Positions 58,767 to 64,000 of a stretch of DNA of 64,000 nt are shown here, piece by piece (positions within the stretch are counted from its first letter, which is position 1; each line of letters opens with the position of its first letter). The position numbers were made by a program, and so were the translations under genes. Location: contig NW_020194684.1 of the NCBI RefSeq assembly GCF_002865645.1, positions 4,999,952 to 5,063,951 of the forward strand, in the 5' to 3' direction. The notes beneath the pieces were generated by a model. It had not been told where the DNA came from. It saw only the letters and a list, made by a program, of their open reading frames with translations, and ran no database searches. The stretch comes from Hyaloscypha bicolor E (lineage: Eukaryota > Ascomycota > Leotiomycetes > Helotiales > Hyaloscyphaceae).

Positions 58767-60539
58767 TCAACGATCTCGACCTTTTATCCCCACGTCATAG
58801 TCTGATGTTTGGGAGAATTCGCGAAGCGGCGTGATGGTCAGATTCTGGTGGCAAGAAGCCACGGCAATATGCAAAGCAGGACCGTACCCGAGGGGATGGT
58901 TTAACCTCCGCATCTCCGCATCATACGATAATCCAGCAGGCACATTGGGATATCTGAATTCCACGTAAATGATGGCCATGTCAGAAGCGCCCCTGACACT
59001 CCGTTTCCCCTCATGCGGGTCAAAACCATCCCCATGCACCATTGGTGAATTCGTATTAAATTCTCTCCTAAGAATTCAGAACATCCTAAGCCTAGAAGCT
59101 CCTACACACCCTTAAATTGCAGCCTGTCCACCTCCCTCTGTGTCGACTGTCTCCCCATCTCATCCTCTATTGCTACCATCTGCTCAATATTCGCCACTAC
59201 ATTCTCGAATCCCCCACGCCAATGTAGTAGGAAACGACGTGTAAAGACATCTAAGACGGCGTATAGGTAGCCCATATCATGTAACAGGTCAACCATCACG
59301 GTGTGAAAACCACTGGAAATGGCGAAGGGTTTAAGAAGTGGCGACTCGTGGACAGAAACAGCGCAGTGAGTAGTTGAACTCTTGATGGGTGTGTAAGGAC
59401 AGGTAGGTGGGTGTAGAGCAGGTGCCTCAGAAAAGACGGCTGTAAGATGATTTGTGCTGTTTGGGTCAGTGAAGTTTAGTAAAAGGAGATGAAGTGATGT
59501 ACGTGCAAAGCATGTGAAGGAAGACTCCTCCTAAGGTGTAATTTTGGATGCCCCCACGGAGGCTGATCATCTGTTGGAGGCCTTTGATGTGGGTTTCAAC
59601 CTCCATCGGCTCACCGATTATGCTCTAGTGGTATGAAGTATTAGTGGATACTCAGAAGTACGACTGCGTTGTCCTTGAGATGAACATACAACGATGTGTG
59701 TAAGTAGTAACACTGTAGCCAGTGTTTCGTCAGCCAGTGCTAGATCTGGGTTGTCCAAACACTCGTTCAAATTGCGGATAGTCTCCGCTTTGTAGAAGAT
59801 TGATTCGGCGCTCTCTTTCGTTCCTCGAAGGCCAGCCCCGTGGATTGAGCAGGCATAGAGGGTTATGTTGAAGAGAGAGGTGTTTGCGATTGCTGCTGAG
59901 AGCCACATTGGATTAGTACAGTACTGGCTGTGAATCTATCTTCAAGTTAGTGTTCATCTCGAATGACCTAAGAGATTGAACGAGTTTACCTTTGTAGGGA
60001 CTAGGGCCAGTGTGGTAGTCCCTGGTGAGTTGTTAGTTTTATAAACAGCAATACAACCTGGGGAAGGTACAATGATGCATGAGGGAGTGAACACGCGGTG
60101 ATGATTCTCCCGGGAGAACTGAGAACGGATCAATCTTCCCACCCAGGGTCGAACAATGATGCGGGGTGATAGAGAGCACATTCTCGGGATCCGAAGAACC
60201 TTCAGTCACTCCTGAAGCTTTTGTCGAAGGAGGGATACATCTGCGTCTCATACGCGCCGGAACATCGTTTCTCAGGGGAGATATGCCGGTAGTCTTCTTA
60301 GGAGACGCCTTCTTGACAACTTCTGGATTTGGTCCATAATCACATGCTATGACGTTTGAAAAATGTATTGAGCATTTCTTGCAGAGTGGTTTTGCTTCAT
60401 CACACTTGGATTCGTCAGTAGGCTTACCCAGAGAAGTAGAGGATCACCGAACCTTGACTCTTCTCGCTTTGCATGCTGCACATCCATTTCGTGACTTCTT
60501 GTGCGTTCTGAGTGGTACCGCGTTCGAGTGAAAATACAT
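58767..60539 (-). CDS. Zn2Cys6 fungal transcription factor
   Basis: A DNA-binding regulator with an N-terminal binuclear zinc cluster. Exons are 60539..60453, 60404..60071, 60021..59990, 59935..59690, 59624..59503, 59456..59110 and 59062..58767, encoding 487 aa. The cluster is joined over intron 1: CAACKARRVK then CDEAKPLCKKC, with the sixth Cys in VIACDYG, giving C-x2-C-x6-C-x6-C-x2-C-x9-C. A basic linker (KKASPKKTTG) follows. The middle part (WLSAAIANTSLFNITLYACS; LADETLATVLLLTHIV; GLQQMISLRGGI) fits the helical activator region of fungal factors. The last join is less sure: without it the protein ends at 59102 as QFKGV. The MIDDLE exons are short, one of 32 nt. No target can be named. Confidence 0.82.
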
Positions 60540-60619
60540 GCTTGAAAGGGGGTTCGGGTTCGGATGCACCTGTAGTGTGGATTTCTTATTGTCTATCCTG
60601 TGGGTAGTACTTGGCACCA

Positions 60620-61511
60620 GGTGGCCAGTCAATGTTTTACACCAAGTTGAGTGATGGCTTTTGAACTTTTGAAGTGATTCACCGTAAGTACTGCGCCTCT
60701 GAAGCAGGGAATTGGAGCCTGTCAGCACTAAATCCCCTAGAAGCGTGACCACTGGGGGCGTTCCGTCCCACCATTTGGGGGATTAGTGGCGTTTCCAGCT
60801 GTAAGATTTTGACTGCTTTTGGCCTCGGGCTCGGTTTCGTATTTACGAGGCGAGGCTTGCCTGTTTGCAGTGCCCTTGATGGCTTAAGCAGAGCCGAAAG
60901 GGAGAAGGAAGGAAAGAAGACGGAAGTAACGAAGTTATCATTCGTGGCAGCCTTTGTTGCGGAAGAGGGTATCAGCTTAGAAATGGCTGTGGGAGGGCGG
61001 CCGGAATCTTGGATAATTACTCCTGTGAATATGATATGCTCAGAGCTTCTCCCATTATCTGACCGTTTCAAGGAAGGATGGGTGCTCAGGGACGGCTTCC
61101 CGGGCATGCTCTACCACGATGTGCCGGAGGCAGAGGCTAAAATATGGTTGGGTAAGTAGTGCGACGAAGAGAAGCCCATTTTCTGTTCCAAGCTGTCCCA
61201 TTCTCAAGGGGTTTCCATTTCAGCACTTGCTAACTCTCGCTCAGCGCGACCTAGCCGGATGCTCTCAGCACGTTTTGCGATAATTCTGGATCTGCAGCAT
61301 GGAGAAAAATCCCGTCGTCGTATCTCGTCTATGAAGACGATCGAGCTATCCCTGTTCAGGCTCAGGATGGAATAATAACAAGAGTAAAGGAATTAGGGGG
61401 CAAAGTTGGGACTGAAAGACTATTCGTGTCCCCATAGCCCATATATTGTCAAGCCAGAATACGTGTCTAGATTTCTGAGAAGGGCAGCCGGCGAGAATTT
61501 ACAAGAAGAAG
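60620..61511 (+). pseudogene. Decayed alpha/beta-hydrolase gene
   Basis: Pieces of one alpha/beta-hydrolase can be read in order on the plus strand, but in different frames and across stops. They are: APGGQSMFYTKLSDGF (about 60619-60666); DGLSRAEREKEGKK to FVAAFVAEEGISLEMAVGG (about 60870-60995); GFPGMLYHDVPEAEAKIWLGK then a stop (to 61159); SSYLVYEDDRAIPVQAQDG then VKELGGKVGTERLF (about 61318-61430); and HSPYIVKPEYVSRFLRRAAG to a final stop at 61516 or nearby. A stop splits the region around 60667, another lies near 60746, and a four-C run near 61432 causes a one-base shift just before the catalytic-His segment. No GT-AG intron set I tried repairs all breaks. The nucleophile elbow is unrecognisable. 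Confidence 0.7.
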
Positions 61512-61516
61512 GCTAA

Positions 61517-61964
61517 AAAGGAGCCAATGGAGAAGTGGGAGAGGAGACAGCAGTCCTTGAATGTACAGCTGTCTCGAGTAAGCTCTACATCAATAGTGAA
61601 GACTCTTTTCTGAATTTCGCACAAAGTTAACGCTTGTCCATATGGAGCTCTTGTAAGCCCTAGCCCTCTTTAATATCTTTGTTGTTACACATCAGTGTTG
61701 GAAACGATGGGAATCCAAAGCAACGTGAATTCGCGGTAGGATATGATGGTGTCAGTAACGCTAGAAACTTTGACAAGGAGTAATCATCTGAATACGCCAA
61801 TATCTGGTGCTCCAATCACTTGTAGTATTAACATTCGCTATGGTCGCTCCTAGTGCTGCAATCTGGTAGGAAACCTCCAACGCCGAAAGCCCCTGAAACC
61901 GAACGCCTTCGCTAAACTGAAAAACTTCATCACTGACTCTTACATCTCTCAAATTCCCCGACAA
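61517..61964. other. Intergenic between the hydrolase remnant and the CP-motif gene
   Basis: 448 bp. A 68-codon open frame on the minus strand lacks a domain or splice support. Nothing further is supported. Confidence 0.45.
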
Positions 61965-63419
61965 TCATTGCGCGCCTTTGTACTTCTGCATAAACGCAAT
62001 CGCTTGCTCCATGGGATATCCAATGAAGACAGGCCCTGTAAAGATCATCTGGGGAATTACTCCACCGTTCATTTGTGGAATATCTCCTGGCTGGATAAAC
62101 GCAGGTTGTGCCTGGACAGCTGGTTGTGAAGGAGCGGCGGCGTATTGATCATTCGCCTTCTGAGCATGCGGAACGGGACATTTTAGAGTAGGCATCTCCT
62201 GGGTTCGAGGCGAAGTTGGCCTTTCTTCGACTTTCACTTGTGGACTATGTCCAAATGGGCATTTGCCAGATTGTTTCGGAGCGTGCTCAACAGATACAGG
62301 TGCTGGCGGAGGAGATACTGGTCTTTGGCCTTCGGGAGGATCCAGAATTGGGACGCTTATTCCCCACGGTCTTGATGGAGATTCCCCGACTCGGATCTCT
62401 TTCAAGGGCCTGTCGAAGCGACTTTCTCGATCTTCATCGTCCTCTGGTACAATCGGCTCTTCTTCATAACCGATTCCATTCGTACTAACTGCCTTCGCCC
62501 AATTCTCCACCCGCTCATTCGATGCTTGCTCCACTTCCACAGAGTCTTCCTCTTCCTTTGTCGGCAGCATCGGTTGGTGCTTTTGACCAAGACCCTGAAT
62601 CATGCTAACAAGATTCCCATACTTTGCGTCCAACTTCCTGATATCTGCTTCATTCCGCTGATAACGTTTCACACATACTTCATGGCTTCGTGGAATCTCA
62701 TGCTTGTGGGTTTCGAAGTATCTCGCGACCTCTTCTGGTGAGTGCTGGTCAAGATAACGGATGGGACATTTAGCGGCGGAGCCCGTGACAGATGGAGGTG
62801 GTGATGACATGGTTTCGGCATACAGAGCTGCGCAAATTGGGTCGGCAGATTGGTGTGGTGTTGGGTCTATTGGGGTTAAAGGTCGATCAGACTCTTGCGT
62901 TCCGGTTCCTTGGGATGCTTCCGGATCCATTGGGGGCTTGTTTTCGGCGACCGGGCGCCGTGCAAAAGGGCACAGAAGAGAGCTTTTCTTTCCCGTCGTA
63001 GTGAAGTCCTGTTCAAGTACCGTTGAGAGAGACGTCCTCCTGGCAGACAGCCTTAAATTATTGCTTGTCCCGGATATACTGGTTCCTCCACTAGATCCGG
63101 TCGATTTCCCTGTAAGAGTGGCAAGACGTTGGGCCGCTCGCCGTCCGTCTCTTATAGCGACTGCTGCCTGTTGTTTCGACCCGCTTTGCTGTCTCTGTGG
63201 AAGTGGAACGAATCCGGATATCTGGACGTCGGGAGGAAGTTGCAGCTTTGCTAACGTGCTCGAAATCTCCAGGTCTCCGGCAGCATATTTGTCTGCGAGT
63301 TGTTGGTACTATAATTCACCGCATCAGAATCCCGACGCGAAGTATGAAGTACAGAGGAATGCGGGGTCAAGGCAGGTTGATAGTCAGGGTACATGGTGTT
63401 TGTCGGTCGTCATTGCCAT
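61965..63419 (-). CDS. Uncharacterised fungal protein with four Cys-Pro motifs
   Basis: I do not recognise a named family. Exon 2 (63308..61965) is secure; exon 1 (63419..63393, MAMTTDKHH) is the likely but weaker start. Together they encode 456 aa. The N-terminal block YAAGDLEISSTLAKLQLPP, then ISGFVPLPQRQQ and AIRDGRRAAQRLATL, looks conserved. A central block follows: CPIRYLDQHSPEEVARYF, VCVKRYQRNEADIRKLDAKY, SMIQGLGQKHQPML. Four Cys-Pro sites are LLCPFARR (Cys about 122), KCPIRYLD (190), KCPFGH (359) and KCPVPH (386). The last two resemble the heme regulatory motif. The tail is Pro/Gln-rich with a short hydrophobic end MIFTGPVFIGYPMEQAIAF. No signal peptide is seen. Confidence 0.82.
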
Positions 63420-63596
63420 TTGGCAACTCCAGATCTAGAGCTAATGTTTTTCATCATAATAAAACCAGCAGCATGTTTCTTTTTAGGAACATTATGAAAG
63501 TAAAGTGACCCACTTGTTCATGTGCAAATACCAATTTATTTTCCAAAACGAGCTTGCGGTTAGAAAGTAGCTTGATCCTCGTCAGAGGTGTACAAG

Positions 63597-64000
63597 TTAA
63601 TGGAGTGGCTTGAGTACCTCGACCTGTTCCGCTAGGACATTAAAGCTCTCGGTCAGGATTCTGGTGAGGTCCTCATAATCGAGGTCGCCGTATGGCATGT
63701 TGCGCAAAGGAGGAAGGGAAGGCTGAGGGAGCCGACGATGGGTGGTGGTGGTGATGGGAAAGATTGCAGAATAGAGGGCTTCAAGCGGAGCCAGAACATT
63801 TCTAAGCGCAGCCTTCACGTGACCATCTCAGTTCCAGCTCCAGAGAAATCTCATTAAATTCTTCGGAGGTTCATGATTACCATTTACGCTTCTCACTATA
63901 CGGGTGCCTTCCGAATTAGAATCGACCTCTTGTGCGGTACCTCTAAGTGGTGGGCAACCCGAGGCTGAGCACCAGGAGCATATGACCAGGCTTATGCACC
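63597..64000 (-). CDS. Unknown protein, C-terminal part (N-terminus beyond right edge)
   Basis: The last exon is 63826..63597 and the preceding exon 63881..>64000, joined over an intron with GTAATC donor and CTGAG acceptor. The joined sequence reads GTRIVRSVNDGHVKAAL, then RNVLAPLEALYSAIFP and finally DLDYEDLTRILTESFNVL to a stop. I do not recognise the family. The C-terminal ~40 residues look like an amphipathic helical region. The join keeps the frame, and the upstream exon is open to the window edge; both points support a real gene but the model is incomplete. Confidence 0.55.

Noticed and set aside
60679..61107. 142-codon minus-strand open frame over the hydrolase remnant
   Set aside because: The plus strand carries clear alpha/beta-hydrolase similarity in the same bases, so the minus frame is a shadow.

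Overview
This is a stretch of nuclear genome from a filamentous ascomycete (Pezizomycotina). The grounds are short introns (about 45-90 nt) with GT..AG ends and CTNAC/CTGAC-like branch sites, and gene families of filamentous fungi: a PRD-4/CHK2 kinase, a fungal RRM+YTH protein, Mdm31/32, Hsp30, a Zn2Cys6 regulator and an NmrA-like protein. Protein flavour suggests Leotiomycetes, but that is an impression and not a demonstrated placement. For every complete gene I joined exons by hand. Each joined coding length is divisible by three with no internal stop, which is the main support for the models.

Layout. 1-5.3 kb: a partial unknown Ser-rich protein and a Mn-type CDF metal transporter. 5.9-17.1 kb: dense housekeeping genes, namely a Rad60/Esc2 SUMO-like protein head-to-head with LSM6, a SAM methyltransferase, the large PI 4-kinase STT4, and proteasome beta6 (PRE7) head-to-head with STT4. 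17.1-23.8 kb: a long gene-poor interval that probably includes a spliced leader for the next gene. 23.8-32.3 kb: an RRM+YTH m6A-reader-like protein, an Hsp20/Hsp30 chaperone with a heat-shock promoter, the ribosome assembly factor PNO1, and a mitochondrial Mdm31/32 protein. 32.8-41.3 kb: a CHK2/PRD-4 checkpoint kinase, an HCNGP/SAP30BP-like protein, proteasome beta7 (PRE4) and an AMPK-like kinase. 41.8-53.5 kb: a C2-domain protein, a BAR-PH-ArfGAP protein with a myristoylation signal, a small beta-carbonic anhydrase and the vacuolar alpha-mannosidase AMS1. 54.2-64 kb: a more accessory segment with an unknown disordered protein, a MITE-like element, an NmrA-like protein, a Zn2Cys6 regulator, a decayed alpha/beta-hydrolase, an unknown protein with heme-regulatory-motif-like sites, and a gene running off the right edge.

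How the genes relate. Most are unlinked housekeeping genes arranged in head-to-head pairs with short shared promoters: Rad60/LSM6, STT4/PRE7, PNO1/Mdm31-like and SAP30BP-like/PRE4. Two 20S proteasome beta subunits lie about 20 kb apart. Lipid and membrane-traffic functions recur (STT4, ArfGAP, C2 protein). The 55-61.5 kb segment (MITE, NmrA, Zn2Cys6 factor, dead hydrolase) looks like the remains of a small metabolic or regulatory cluster. I found no CRISPR, rRNA, convincing tRNA or intact transposase. The best leads for something new are the CP-motif protein at 62-63.4 kb and the structural oddities listed as findings.
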